Shown here piece by piece: positions 7,434-7,551 of a stretch of DNA of 7,551 nucleotides. The notes below the pieces were generated by a model. It worked only from the letters and a program-made list of their open reading frames with translations. It ran no database searches and was not told the DNA's origin. A program made the position numbers and the translations under genes. The stretch's first letter is position 1. Each line of letters opens with the position of its first letter. The stretch comes from JBBILU01 sp037444775 (GTDB lineage Bacteria > Patescibacteriota > Gracilibacteria > BD1-5 > UBA6164): positions 1 through 7,551 of the forward strand of contig JBBILU010000047.1 in the NCBI GenBank assembly GCA_037444775.1. Reading direction: 5' to 3'.

Positions 7434-7551
7434 GGTTTCTATTAGGAGAATTCGTTAGGTTTATATGCTATCAGGGAGATGTTTGTAACTTCCTTAATCA
7501 ACACAAACAAGCATAAATGCAAACAATTTTACAAGCAGATTAACTGCTTTT
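7434..7551 (+). ncRNA. ssrA: tmRNA (ssrA), 5' part; continues beyond window
   Basis: tmRNA with SmpB rescues stalled ribosomes and tags the unfinished protein for degradation. The 5' end aligns by eye with known tmRNAs: a 7-base acceptor strand (GGTTTCT), then A and a D-loop-like AGAATTCGTTAGG, matching the GATTCGAC region. An H-type pseudoknot follows, as PK1 should: stem 1 AGGGAG/CTTCCT (7473-7478 / 7489-7494) and stem 2 TGTTTGT/ACAAACA (7480-7486 / 7503-7509). Ten bases later the resume codon GCA (7519) opens a tag frame read as ANNFTSRLTAF, reaching exactly the last base of the window. The Ala-Asn opening and a hydrophobic run near the end fit known tags. The helix 5-12 region and the acceptor 3' strand lie outside. 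No standard-start ORF competes here. Confidence 0.82.

Noticed and set aside
7533..7549. Terminator AAGCAG/CTGCTT at the right edge
   Set aside because: The stem is short and lies in the tmRNA tag region, where it is more likely local structure; the sequence ends before any T-run can be judged.

Overview
The window comes from an AT-rich genome that reads UGA as glycine (translation table 25), which points to a candidate-phylum bacterium of the Absconditabacteria (SR1) / Gracilibacteria group. Under the standard code almost every gene here is shattered. With TGA read as Gly, long frames appear whose TGA codons fall on conserved glycines: about 32 of 36 Gly codons in murA, and the P-loop of gmk. 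All visible genes end in TAA or TAG. TGG is still used for Trp. The two groups cannot be separated from this window alone.

Layout. Positions 1-644 (minus) hold the N-terminal part of a secreted, cysteine-rich protein with an Ig-like domain. Positions 700-1962 (minus) are murA, the first committed step of peptidoglycan synthesis. Positions 2038-3933 (minus) encode a single-pass membrane protein with a cytoplasmic PP2C-like domain, apparently lacking the metal-binding aspartates, and a propeller-like outer part. A divergent intergenic region follows. Then come ftsX (4098-5003) and gmk (5003-5590) on the plus strand, overlapping by one base and closed by a perfect hairpin terminator. Positions 5609-5823 contain a 151-nt element closed by a perfect 20-bp inverted repeat and a second terminator, probably a structured RNA gene. 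A minus-strand ORF of unknown function with no standard start codon (5824-6261) and a plus-strand six-helix membrane protein (6361-7341) diverge from a control region carrying two related dyads, TTGYAA-N5-TTRCAA. The right edge carries the 5' part of tmRNA (ssrA), recognised by its H-type pseudoknot and resume codon.

How it fits together. The known genes concern the cell envelope and division (MurA, FtsX, secreted and membrane proteins) plus housekeeping (GMP kinase, ribosome rescue). Expression signals are compact. No gene has a clearly placed Shine-Dalgarno sequence. The PP2C-like gene has a near-consensus promoter that predicts a leader of only 2-4 nt. At two places a promoter element lies inside the preceding terminator: upstream of the secreted-protein gene and upstream of tmRNA.
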